From Saprospiraceae bacterium (lineage in GTDB: Bacteria; Bacteroidota; Bacteroidia; Chitinophagales; Saprospiraceae): a stretch of 64,000 nt of DNA. The notes below the pieces were generated by a model. The model was not told the origin of the DNA. It made no database searches and saw nothing but the letters and a program-made list of their open reading frames with translations. The translations under genes and the position numbers were made by a program. The stretch is taken from positions 1 to 64,000 of the forward strand of contig JADKGD010000001.1 of the NCBI GenBank assembly GCA_016717145.1, read 5' to 3'. Shown here one piece after another: positions 52,682 to 61,684 of this stretch. How positions within the stretch are numbered: the stretch's first letter is position 1; each line of letters opens with the position of its first letter.

Positions 52682-54078
52682 TTATAAATGGATGACTTCA
52701 TCATATGCTGCTGCCGTGGCTTCCATTATGGCCTCACTCATAGTAGGATGCGGATGGATGGATTTTAGAATTTCCATGCCGGTACTTTCCAACTTTTTAG
52801 CAACCACCAGTTCGGCGATCAATTCAGTAACATTAGCGCCAATCATGTGTGCACCCAGCAACTCGCCATACTTTGCATCATATATTACTTTTACAAAACC
52901 TTCTTTAGAACCTGATGCGCTGGCCTTGCCTGAGGCAGAAAATGGGAATTTTCCTATCTTAAGTTCGTATCCTGCTTCTTTTGCCTGAGTTTCAGTCAAA
53001 CCTACACTCGATACCTCGGGCCAGCAATATGTACAGGATGGAATGTTAGAGTAATCGATCGCTTCAGGATGATGGCCTGCTATTTTCTCCACACAAGTAA
53101 TGCCTTCAGCACTAGCCACGTGAGCCAATGCAGGGGTTGGAATGACATCACCTATAGCATAAATGCCTGCAACATTCGTATTGTAATATTTGTCTACTTT
53201 TATCATGCCTTTCTCCAATTCAATACCCAAGGCTTCCAGTCCAATATCTTCAACGTTTGGTGATACACCTGCAGCTGACAGTACCACATCACATTCAATA
53301 GTCTGAATGGTATTGTCTTTCCTGTTTTTAACGGTCACTTTACATTGACTACCTTTTATATCTACACTTTCGACGGAACTGTTGGCCAGAATATTCATTC
53401 CTGCTTTTTTATATATTTTGGACAATTCTTTTGATACATCAGCATCTTCTCTTGGTAGTAAGCCTTGCTCCAAAAACTCGACAAGGGTAACTTCTGTACC
53501 TATTGATTTATAGAAATAGGCGAATTCTACACCAATGGCGCCTCCACCAACAACAATTAGTTTTTTGGGTTGCTCCGGCAACGTCATAGCTTCGCGGTAT
53601 CCAATTATTTTTTTACCGTCAATTGGCAAATTTGGCAACTGTTTTGCTCTTCCGCCCGTAGCGATGATGATATGGTCCGCACTATATTCAGTCTTTTTCC
53701 GGCAGCATCACTAACGACAATTTTTTTGCCCCTTACCAATCTCCCATACCCTTCAATAACCGTAATTTTATTTTTTTTCATCAGGAAATTGACACCTTTA
53801 CTCATGCCGTCAGCTACATTCCTGCTTCTGGATATCATTTTACCAAACTCTGCTTTTGGTGCGTCAACCTGAATGCCATAGTCTGAAGCATGATTAATAT
53901 ATTCGAATACCTGAGCACTTTTGAGTAATGCTTTGGTAGGGATACAGCCCCAATTAAGGCAGACACCTCCAAGACTTTCCTTCTCAATTACAGCCACTTT
54001 CAAACCTAGTTGTGCGGCTCTGATAGCTGCAACATACCCGCCAGGTCCGGTTCCTAAAACAATTATGTCAAAATTCAT
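52682..54078 (-). CDS. lpdA: Dihydrolipoyl dehydrogenase (one-base frameshift)
   Basis: This E3 subunit of 2-oxoacid dehydrogenases has its FAD motif IIVLGTGPGGYVAAIRAAQLG, redox disulfide GGVCLNWGCIPTKAL, NAD motif LIVVGGGAIGVEFAYFY and the terminal IHPHPTMSEAIMEA with the catalytic His. The first 474 bases (54078 to about 53700) and the rest (about 53690 to 52682) are in different frames. Adding one T to the T5 run at 53694-53698 restores TEYSADHIIIATGGRAKQLPN. A core metabolic gene broken at a homopolymer is more likely a sequence error than real inactivation. Confidence 0.92.
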
Positions 54079-54234
54079 TTACGAAATTTATTTAGATTTT
54101 CAAATTCAAATACACATTTTTTAGCCTTTTTATTTTTTGATAGAGTTCCAAAGGTAAAATTAAAACCAAATTATTCAAAATAAAAAATAGTTTTCACATA
54201 CATAAGCTTTAGCCAAATAATGGGTGACCATTAT

Positions 54235-55848
54235 CTAATAAATCAGCTTTCTTTGCACATCAATTTCTTTATCATCAATATATTCATCAAACGTTTTCAA
54301 CTTATCTAAAAAGCCTTTTGGTCCTATTTCAATGATTCGATTGGCAACAGTCTGAGTAAAAGTATGGTCACGTGACGTAAACAACACGATACCAGGGAAA
54401 TTCATCAGTGAGTTATTTAAAGTGGTAATGGTCTCCAGATCCAGGTGATTGGTTGGTTCGTCAAGCATCAAAACATTTGCTTCAGTCAGCATCATTCTTG
54501 AAATCATACATCTTACTTTTTCTCCTCCTGAAAGTACATTTGACATTTTAAAGGTCTCTTCACCTGAAAAAAGCATTTTACCTAAAAAACCACGTATATA
54601 CGCCTCATCTTTTTCTTTAGAGTATTGTCTTAGCCAATCGATCAGATTCATAGGTTCAGTGGCAAAAAAAGATTCATTTTCATTTGGAAGGTAAGAACTA
54701 GTTATGGTTTGTCCCCACTCAATAAGACCTGAATCCGGTTGCAATTCTCCTGCAAGAATTTGATACAATGCGGATGTAGCCAGACTGTTTTTTGAAATAA
54801 ATGATATTTTATCGTCTTTATCTACATTGAAACTTAAGTTTTTTATCCAGGATTCTCCATTCACAGTATAATTTAGTTCTTTAACTGACAATATTTCTTT
54901 ACCAACTTCACGAGACTGCTTGTATATAATACCGGGATATTTTCTGGATGATGGCTTAATGTCTTCAATGTTTATTTTTTCAAGCATTTTTTTTCGTGAT
55001 GTTGCTTGTTTTGATTTGGAAGCATTGGCACTAAACCTGTCAATAAACGCCTGAAGTTCTTTTATTTTTTCCTCACCTTTTTTATTCGCGTTTAGCTTTT
55101 GTCTTAAGGCCAATTGACTTGATTCATACCAAAAAGTATAATTTCCTGAATAAAGATTTATTTTGCTAAAGTCAATGTCAGCAATGTGCGTACATACAGT
55201 ATCTAAAAAGTGCCTGTCATGTGACACAACCAGAACCGTATTTTTGAAATCAAGCAAAAAGTCTTCAAGCCAGCTCACAGTTTGTAAATCCAGATCATTA
55301 GTTGGCTCATCCAATATCAATACATCCGGATTGCCAAATAATGCCTGTGCCAAAAGCACGCGTACTTTTTGATTTCCATCCAAATCTTTAAGTAATTTGT
55401 AGTGATCTTTTTCTTCAATCCCTATACCACTAAGCAGATTGGCGGCAGTAGACTCAGCATTCCACCCATCCATTTCGGCAAATTCTTCCTCCAGCTCAGA
55501 AGCTTTAATACCATCCGCCTCAGAAAAATCTTCTTTTAGATAAATGGCTTCTTTTTGTTGCATTACCTTCCACAATTTCTCATGTCCCATGAGCACAGTG
55601 TTAAGTACTGAAACTTCATCAAACTCAAAATGATTTTGTTTGAGTACAGCCATCCTTTTTCCTGGTTCAAGATGTACACTTCCTTTGTTTGCTTCCAGAG
55701 TTCCTGCCAGGATTTTCATAAAAGTAGACTTGCCTGCTCCATTTGCACCAATGATGCCATAGCAGTTGCCTTCTTTAAAGGTTACATTTACTTCATCAAA
55801 TAGGATTCTTTTGCCGTATTGAAGTGAAATATTTTGGGTTGAAAGCAT
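54235..55848 (-). CDS. ABC-F family ATPase
   Basis: This 537-residue soluble protein has two ABC domains: Walker A GANGAGKSTFMK, signature GNQKVRVLLAQ and Walker B LDEPTNDLD in the first; signature LSGGEKVRCMISRMM and LDEPTNHLD in the second. The two are separated by a linker with a charged arm. There are no membrane segments, so it is a translation-associated ABC-F factor of the YkpA/YbiT type. The second P-loop is degenerate (SFISKNSLATSAL in place of GxxGxGKS), which is notable. I chose the ATG at 55848 because a -7 box at 55869 lies inside the longer frame (to 55917). Confidence 0.92.
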   Translation of the reverse strand: MLSTQNISLQYGKRILFDEVNVTFKEGNCYGIIGANGAGKSTFMKILAGTLEANKGSVHLEPGKRMAVLKQNHFEFDEVSVLNTVLMGHEKLWKVMQQKEAIYLKEDFSEADGIKASELEEEFAEMDGWNAESTAANLLSGIGIEEKDHYKLLKDLDGNQKVRVLLAQALFGNPDVLILDEPTNDLDLQTVSWLEDFLLDFKNTVLVVSHDRHFLDTVCTHIADIDFSKINLYSGNYTFWYESSQLALRQKLNANKKGEEKIKELQAFIDRFSANASKSKQATSRKKMLEKINIEDIKPSSRKYPGIIYKQSREVGKEILSVKELNYTVNGESWIKNLSFNVDKDDKISFISKNSLATSALYQILAGELQPDSGLIEWGQTITSSYLPNENESFFATEPMNLIDWLRQYSKEKDEAYIRGFLGKMLFSGEETFKMSNVLSGGEKVRCMISRMMLTEANVLMLDEPTNHLDLETITTLNNSLMNFPGIVLFTSRDHTFTQTVANRIIEIGPKGFLDKLKTFDEYIDDKEIDVQRKLIY

Positions 55849-55868
55849 ATTTAAATTGAATTTTGGCG

Positions 55869-55876
55869 CAAAAGTA
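55869..55876 (-). promoter_or_regulatory. -7 box of the ABC-F gene
   Basis: On the minus strand the bases read TACTTTTG, 20 bases before the ATG at 55848. It fixes the start of the ABC-F gene. Confidence 0.55.
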
Positions 55877-56078
55877 AGCATTTTTTTAATCCTTATTGAT
55901 AGCATTATTGGCTTCAAAGCATTTTTTTGTTTTCTTTTTGTAATTATAGATGGTTGTTTCAGTCAAAAATTTTCATTTTTTTTCTAATTAATCTGTCAAT
56001 TTTAAATAAATTTTAAGCATTTAAGGGTTCTTTTAAAAATTTGGAGATTTTCACTAATTGCGCTATCTTTTAAATATG

Positions 56079-56086
56079 TACTTTTG
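56079..56086 (+). promoter_or_regulatory. -7 box of the desaturase gene
   Basis: TACTTTTG, 23 bases before the ATG at 56110. It matches the Bacteroidota -7 consensus and is divergent from the ABC-F promoter. Confidence 0.55.
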
Positions 56087-56109
56087 CAATAAATTAAAAA
56101 AAATAATTA

Positions 56110-57118
56110 ATGGTTAACAATTTTAACTTTTCAGAAAGTCCTGAGCCTCATATCAAACGAACCAAAGAGATAATAAAAAAATATCCCCAAATTCGGAATT
56201 TGATGGGCCGAAATCCATATACATTTCTTTATATTGTTGGAATAGTACTGGCGCAATTGGGAGTTGCTGTATTATTACATGATCAGAGTTGGTGGTTGAT
56301 TTTGCTTGTAGCTTATGCAATAGGAGCGTTTGCCAATCATGCACTTATTTGTATTAATACATGAATGTACACATAATATGGTTTTTCAGAGTAGGGTAGC
56401 TAATTTGTGGGCAGGTGTCATTTGCGATCTACCCAATGTGCTGCCAAGTTCAGTGCAATTTAGAAAATATCACCTTAAGCATCATGCTTTTCAGGGGCAT
56501 TATGATATAGATGCTGACATACCAAGCGTTTGGGAAGCCAAACTTATAGGAAATTCTTTTATAGGTAAAGCAATATGGTTATTGCTGTTTCCAATTTTTC
56601 AACTTACCCGACCGCCGAGATTGAGGGAAATTCAATTTTCCAGCCTTTGGGTCTGGATTGACCTTATAGTTGTCATAGCTTTTGATCTTGTCCTTATTTA
56701 TTTTTTTGGTTTTATGCCTATTTTGTATTTGATGGCTTCATTTTTCTTTTCTGTAGGTCTTCATCCTTTAGGTGGTCGCTGGATTCAGGAGCATTATCTC
56801 GTAGAAAGCCCTCAGGAAACTTATAGTTATTATGGACCACTAAACAAGGTGGCATTTAATGTTGGTTTCCATAATGAGCATCATGATTTTTCTTATGTAC
56901 CATGGAATAAATTGCCTGAGATTCGAAAAATGGCACCTGAATTTTATGATACTTTGACTTATCATACATCGTGGGGTAAATTGGTGTGGAAATTCCTGAC
57001 AGACAAAAATTTATCCCTTTTTTCAAGGACAATAAGAGAAGACAGAGGAAATGTTGCTACAACCCGAAATGCGGAAAGTGACTATCATGAACAAATAAGG
57101 GTTAAAGAAGAAGTATAA
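56110..57118 (+). CDS. Fatty-acid/sphingolipid delta-4-type desaturase (one frameshift)
   Basis: The frames 56110-56364 and about 56345-57118 join to a protein of about 335 residues with all three His boxes of membrane desaturases: LIHECTHN, YHLKHHAFQGH and HNEHHDFSYVPWN. The N-terminal PEPHIKRTKEIIKKYPQIRNLMGRNP and the late FHNEHHDF-PWNKLPE segments are those of sphingolipid delta-4 desaturases (DES1/DEGS-like). It is anchored by four or so membrane helices. The break near 56345 falls just before the first His box and is repaired by removing one base. It suggests modified sphingoid bases in this Bacteroidota membrane. Confidence 0.86.
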
Positions 57119-57241
57119 TTTGTTTGAATTTTAAAATAAAATGAGTTTAAAGAATCGTTAAAATTACGTTATTACAATGCATAGTTTAATCGGTTTTATA
57201 CTTATGATCGTTACACAGTTACACATAAAATTTTATTCGTG

Positions 57242-57841
57242 ATGAAAAAATTCATAATATTGTTTGTCTTATCCTTATGTTTTGTTGGTATTTCTTATGA
57301 TGCTTCGGCTCAGGTTAGAAAAAAGAAATCGACCAAAACATCAAAGACCTCAGAAAAAGAAAAACAAAAGTCCGAAAAGGTAGCCCTTATTGATAAATTA
57401 AATCCTGAGTTCCTGATCGGAAATGTTGGGTTTTTTAACGGTTTTTATGTTTCAACCAAAGCAGCTGTTGGGTATAAACTTAGTAATCGGTTTACCGTAG
57501 GTGTCGGAGGCAAACTATTTTATAATCAATATGGTGCACCTGGTCCGGATCCTTCATTATTCGATTACGGTGGATTGGTGTATGGACGTGGCAAGATCAC
57601 AAATGAAATATATATTCAGGCTGAATATGATTTTATGCATTATGAGGATAGAACCATTAACTTTAATTCAAATCTGAAAGCTGCAAATATCAATTACCCT
57701 GCCATTGGTTTGGGTTATATAAGTGGAATGGGTAAGTGGAGGTTTGGTATTCAATTGTTGTACATTACAAATACACTTGCTCAGGACTACCAAAGTTCTT
57801 CAGTTGTTGAATATTGGGTAGGGACAAGTTACAATTTTTAG
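57242..57841 (+). CDS. Outer-membrane-type protein of unknown function
   Basis: This 199-residue protein has a signal peptide (KFIILFVLSLCFVGISYDASAQ), then a very basic linker (VRKKKSTKTSKTSEKEKQK), then a beta-rich domain with glycine and aromatic alternation (FFNGFYVSTKAAVGYKLSN, VGVGGKLFYNQYG, YIQAEYDFMHY, YPAIGLGYISG) and a C-terminal WVGTSYNF. The last Phe and strand pattern suit a small outer-membrane barrel. A GTG at 57239 precedes the ATG used here. Confidence 0.7.
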   Translation: MKKFIILFVLSLCFVGISYDASAQVRKKKSTKTSKTSEKEKQKSEKVALIDKLNPEFLIGNVGFFNGFYVSTKAAVGYKLSNRFTVGVGGKLFYNQYGAPGPDPSLFDYGGLVYGRGKITNEIYIQAEYDFMHYEDRTINFNSNLKAANINYPAIGLGYISGMGKWRFGIQLLYITNTLAQDYQSSSVVEYWVGTSYNF

Positions 57842-57865
57842 AAAAAAAATGCTTATCAAAAAATT

Positions 57866-58864
57866 ATGGTAAAAATAGGTAAAACAGATCTGGGAACATT
57901 TCCACTTCTGCTGGCTCCTATGGAAGATGTCAGCGACCCGCCTTTCAGAGCTGTCTGTAAGGAACAAGGATGTGACCTGATGTATACCGAGTTTATTTCT
58001 GTGGAAGGGTTAATAAGGGATGCCGCAAAAAGTATTCAAAAACTGGATATTTATGATGACGAAAGACCTATTGGCATACAGATTTTTGGTGCCGAAATAG
58101 AGTCAATGTCTTTGGCTGCGGAAATGGTCGAAGCGGCTAACCCCGAATTGTTGGATATAAATTTTGGTTGTCCGGTAAAAAAAGTAGTTTGTAAAATGGC
58201 AGGCGCCGGCATTCTTCAGGACATACCAAAAATGATCAAACTTACTGAAAAGGTAATCAAATCAACATCACTACCAGTTACAGTCAAAACCAGACTAGGC
58301 TGGGATGAAAATACTTTAAATATTGAAGAAGTTGCTGAAAGACTTCAGGATATTGGCATCAAAGCATTGTCCATTCATGGCAGGACCCGAAAACAAATGT
58401 ATAAGGGCGAGGCAGACTGGAGCTTGATTGGAAAGATAAAGGACAATGCCCGAATCCACATACCGATCTTTGGTAATGGTGATATAGATAGCCCTCAAAA
58501 AGCATTGGAGTACAAAAATAGATATGGTGTGGATGGTATTATGATAGGTCGGGCAGCCATAGGTTATCCATGGATTTTCAGAGAAATAAAACACTATTTT
58601 GCGACCGGCGAAATGCTTGAACCACCGACCATCGATGAAAGGGTAGAAGTGGCCCGTAAACATTTAATCCGAAGCATAGAATGGAAAGGAGAAAAAGTAG
58701 GGATCACTGAAATGCGTCGGCATTATACCAATTATTTCAGAAATCTGACGGGCATAAAAGAGTACAGATCAAGATTGGTTTCGGTAGAGTCAGGTTCAGA
58801 AGTGTTTGATATCCTTGATGAAATAAAGGAACATTATCAACATGAATTAATATTGATAGATTAA
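57866..58864 (+). CDS. dusB: tRNA-dihydrouridine synthase
   Basis: This 332-residue flavoenzyme reduces uridines of tRNA to dihydrouridine. The TIM-barrel motifs are APMEDVSDPPFRAVC (FMN contact), QIFGAE, DINFGCPVKKVVCKMAGAG with the catalytic Cys, VKTRLGWDE, SIHGRTRKQMYKGEADW, and GNGDI...GVDGIMIGRAAIGYPWIF. The last block and length match DusB. It lies 25 bases after the preceding gene. Confidence 0.95.
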   Translation: MVKIGKTDLGTFPLLLAPMEDVSDPPFRAVCKEQGCDLMYTEFISVEGLIRDAAKSIQKLDIYDDERPIGIQIFGAEIESMSLAAEMVEAANPELLDINFGCPVKKVVCKMAGAGILQDIPKMIKLTEKVIKSTSLPVTVKTRLGWDENTLNIEEVAERLQDIGIKALSIHGRTRKQMYKGEADWSLIGKIKDNARIHIPIFGNGDIDSPQKALEYKNRYGVDGIMIGRAAIGYPWIFREIKHYFATGEMLEPPTIDERVEVARKHLIRSIEWKGEKVGITEMRRHYTNYFRNLTGIKEYRSRLVSVESGSEVFDILDEIKEHYQHELILID

Positions 58865-58893
58865 TGTTTGGCAATCAATAAAGTATCTAGAAA

Positions 58894-60303
58894 GTGGTAT
58901 TTAATATCAAACCATATGAAAGAAAATTATTTGAATTAATCCAACAGTCAGCCGTTGAATTGGGATTTCCCGTATATATCGTTGGTGGTTATGTTAGGGA
59001 TCGATTGTTAGCCAGAGAATCCAAAGATCTTGATGTAGTCTGTGTAGGTGATGGTATTGCATTGGCGGAAAAACTGGCTTCCAAACTCAGACCTCAGCCC
59101 CATGTTGCTGTATATAGTCGTTTTGGAACAGCAATGATACGACATAATGACCTTGAGATTGAATTTGTCGGTGCCAGAAAAGAATCTTATCAGTTGGATT
59201 CAAGGAAACCATCTGTTGAAAATGGTAGTTTGGATGATGATCAAAATCGTAGGGATTTTACTATAAATGCACTGGCCTTGAGTCTCAATGAAGAAGATTA
59301 TGGCGAAATCCTGGATTCTTTTAATGGATTTTATGACCTGGAACAAAAAATCATCCGCACACCTTTGGATCCAGACAAAACTTTTGCCGATGATCCCCTC
59401 CGAATGATGCGCGCTATTCGGTTTTCAACCCAACTTGATTTTGAGATAGATCCAATTACCTTAAAATCAATTTCTAAAAATAAACAAAGAATAAGTATTG
59501 TTTCCAAGGAACGAATTACTGCAGAACTCGAAAAAATCATTGCTTCTGAAAAACCTTCAAAGGGTTTTAACATTTTGTTTGATACAGGTTTACTACAGCT
59601 TGTCTTTCCTGAAATGGTCGCACTTCAGGGTGTGGAGATCAAAAATAATTTAGGTCATAAAGATAACTTTTATCATACGCTTGAAGTATTGGACAATATT
59701 GCCAGAGATACCAATAACATCTGGCTTAGATGGGCTGCTATTTTGCATGATATTGCCAAACCACCTACCAAACGATTTGACAATAATTTGGGGTGGACAT
59801 TTCATGGGCACGAAGCCGTGGGAGCTGCCATGGTACCCCGTATCTTCAAGAGGATGAAGTTGCCACTGGATGCAAAAATGAAGTATGTGCAGAAGCTTGT
59901 GATGTTGCATCTCAGACCCATAGCCCTGACAAATGATAAAGTAACAGATTCAGCAGTCCGTAGATTATTGTTTGATGCAGGTAAAGATATTGATGACCTG
60001 ATGACTTTGTGTAAGGCTGATATCACATCCAAAAACGAAGGTAAAGTAAACAGATATAAAGAGAACTATAAAGTGCTGACGGAAAAGCTGAAAGAGGTCG
60101 AGGAGATGGATCACTTAAGAAATTGGCAGCCTCCAATAACCGGGGATGACATCATGAAGATATTCAAACTACCACCTTCCAGAGAGGTGGGTATATTGAA
60201 GACCGCCATTAGGGAGGCCATACTTGATGGTGAAGTTGCGAATGATTATGATGATGCATATCAATATATGATGACCAAAGCAAAAGAATTGAATATGATT
60301 TAA
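58894..60303 (+). CDS. cca: CCA-adding enzyme / poly(A) polymerase family with HD domain
   Basis: This 469-residue class II nucleotidyltransferase has YIVGGYVRDRLL and KDLDVVCVGD (metal-binding DxD), FGTAMI...IEFVGARKE, RRDFTINALALSL, DDPLRMMRAIRFSTQL (head and neck), followed by an HD-domain region (RWAAILHDIAKPPTKR, FHGHEAVGA) and a helical tail. It adds or repairs the CCA end of tRNAs. It starts at GTG 58894, 30 bases after dus. The two tRNA-related genes probably share a transcript. Confidence 0.93.
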   Translation: MVFNIKPYERKLFELIQQSAVELGFPVYIVGGYVRDRLLARESKDLDVVCVGDGIALAEKLASKLRPQPHVAVYSRFGTAMIRHNDLEIEFVGARKESYQLDSRKPSVENGSLDDDQNRRDFTINALALSLNEEDYGEILDSFNGFYDLEQKIIRTPLDPDKTFADDPLRMMRAIRFSTQLDFEIDPITLKSISKNKQRISIVSKERITAELEKIIASEKPSKGFNILFDTGLLQLVFPEMVALQGVEIKNNLGHKDNFYHTLEVLDNIARDTNNIWLRWAAILHDIAKPPTKRFDNNLGWTFHGHEAVGAAMVPRIFKRMKLPLDAKMKYVQKLVMLHLRPIALTNDKVTDSAVRRLLFDAGKDIDDLMTLCKADITSKNEGKVNRYKENYKVLTEKLKEVEEMDHLRNWQPPITGDDIMKIFKLPPSREVGILKTAIREAILDGEVANDYDDAYQYMMTKAKELNMI

Positions 60304-60323
60304 AATTACTAAAAATTACTACA

Positions 60324-61247
60324 ATGGACTACAATGAATTATTTGTTTTTACCAAACAGGAAAGGCGTGGCATCCTTGTTTTTATCTTTGGCGTTTTTGT
60401 TGTGCTCACCCTGGCAGAATATTGGCCTGAACAAACTTTTGAAGATTCGGCAATTGACCTCACTAAGTACAATTTTCCACCTGAAGACATTGTCAAATCA
60501 AAAACCAAGGACATTTCATACCATCAAAATTTTAATGATGAAAGTAATGATGATGGTCAGAAAAAAAGTATAAAGCCTCATCAAAAATTTAATTTTGACC
60601 CCAATTTGTTATCGGCTGATTCACTATTATTATTGGGATTTAGCACTTATGGTGTGCATAATCTAATAAAATACAGGGAAAAAGGAGGCAAAATAAAAGA
60701 CGTCGACAAGTTTAAAACGATCTATGGTATTGATACCAGTATTATCAATGAATTGGGAGATTTAATAAAATTCGAAGCAGGTAAATACGTGCCAAAAATT
60801 ACCAACGATTCTACAACTGTTGCGAAAAAAACGCCTTTTAAGACAATGACGGCCATTGAAATGAATACCGCCGATAGCATACAATGGGAACAATTGACGG
60901 GCATCGGACCATATACGGTTACAAAAATTCTAAAGTATCGCGATAGGCTCGGAGGTTTTATTGATCAGAATCAATTGGTTGAATTAGGTATAATTAAGGA
61001 TAGCCTATATCAGATATTACAACCCTATTTAAATATAAATACAAATATTATAAATAAAATAAATATAAATACTGCTGATTATAAGGTATTTACCAAGCAT
61101 CCTTACTTTACGCCAGATATAGCTAATAAAATAATTAAATACCGGATGCAACATGGAAACTTTGTTGATGTAGCGCATATTAGCAGAATTAAATCACTGA
61201 ACGAAGCCCAGGGCAGAAGACTGCTGCCATATCTTAAGGTAGAGTGA
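60324..61247 (+). CDS. ComEA-like helix-hairpin-helix membrane protein
   Basis: This 307-residue protein has an N-terminal membrane helix (RGILVFIFGVFVVLTLAEYW), a low-complexity linker and three helix-hairpin-helix units: LLLLGFSTYGVHNLIKYREKGG, then AIEMNTADSIQWEQLTGIGPYTVTKILKYRDRLG, then ININTADYKVFTKHPYFTPDIANKI. The repeated NTAD...GIGP...I..YR pattern is that of ComEA, the DNA-binding part of competence systems. The long multi-HhH form is common in Bacteroidota. Confidence 0.88.
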   Translation: MDYNELFVFTKQERRGILVFIFGVFVVLTLAEYWPEQTFEDSAIDLTKYNFPPEDIVKSKTKDISYHQNFNDESNDDGQKKSIKPHQKFNFDPNLLSADSLLLLGFSTYGVHNLIKYREKGGKIKDVDKFKTIYGIDTSIINELGDLIKFEAGKYVPKITNDSTTVAKKTPFKTMTAIEMNTADSIQWEQLTGIGPYTVTKILKYRDRLGGFIDQNQLVELGIIKDSLYQILQPYLNINTNIINKININTADYKVFTKHPYFTPDIANKIIKYRMQHGNFVDVAHISRIKSLNEAQGRRLLPYLKVE

Positions 61248-61274
61248 TAATTGATGAAGGATGATATTCCTCTA

Positions 61275-61600
61275 TCACTCCACCACCATCCGTACACTTT
61301 TGATAAGCTTGCCTTTGTGGCTTACAGAAAGGATGTATAAGCCGCCGGGCAAGGCAGAGATGTCCCATATTGTCCCTTGATGGGCATCAGCTATAGCAAG
61401 TTGCCTGATCATACGACCCTGCACATCATAGAGCGTGTACAACATATCTGTCTGATCGCCCTGATTGATGATAATCTGAATCACTGGAATACCCAGGCAA
61501 ATTATATACATTAATTTTATAGGACTCACCCAATTCCAAATTCAATAAGTCGATGGTCATTTCGTCAGTGGATGGATTGGGATAAAATAATAAAATTTAC
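61275..61600 (-). pseudogene. T9SS sorting-domain fragment
   Basis: On the minus strand, two frames hold FYYPNPSTDEMTIDLLNLEL (from about 61590) and, after a shift near 61500, IQIIINQGDQTDMLYTLYD, QGTIWDISALPGGLYILSV and a terminal VRMVVE. This is the end of a T9SS cargo protein, with no N-terminal part in reach. It lies between the ComEA-like gene and the large lipoprotein and is probably a relic. Confidence 0.7.
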
Positions 61601-61684
61601 GAATATCGCTTTTGTGGCACGATAATGGAGCGATCAAACATGACAAATTATTTTAAAAAAACTAAATTAAAAAAAAAATACATT

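Noticed and set aside
61275..61529. A real 84-residue gene on the minus strand.
   Set aside because: It is only the last part of a T9SS sorting domain, with the preceding residues in another frame and no N-terminal protein.
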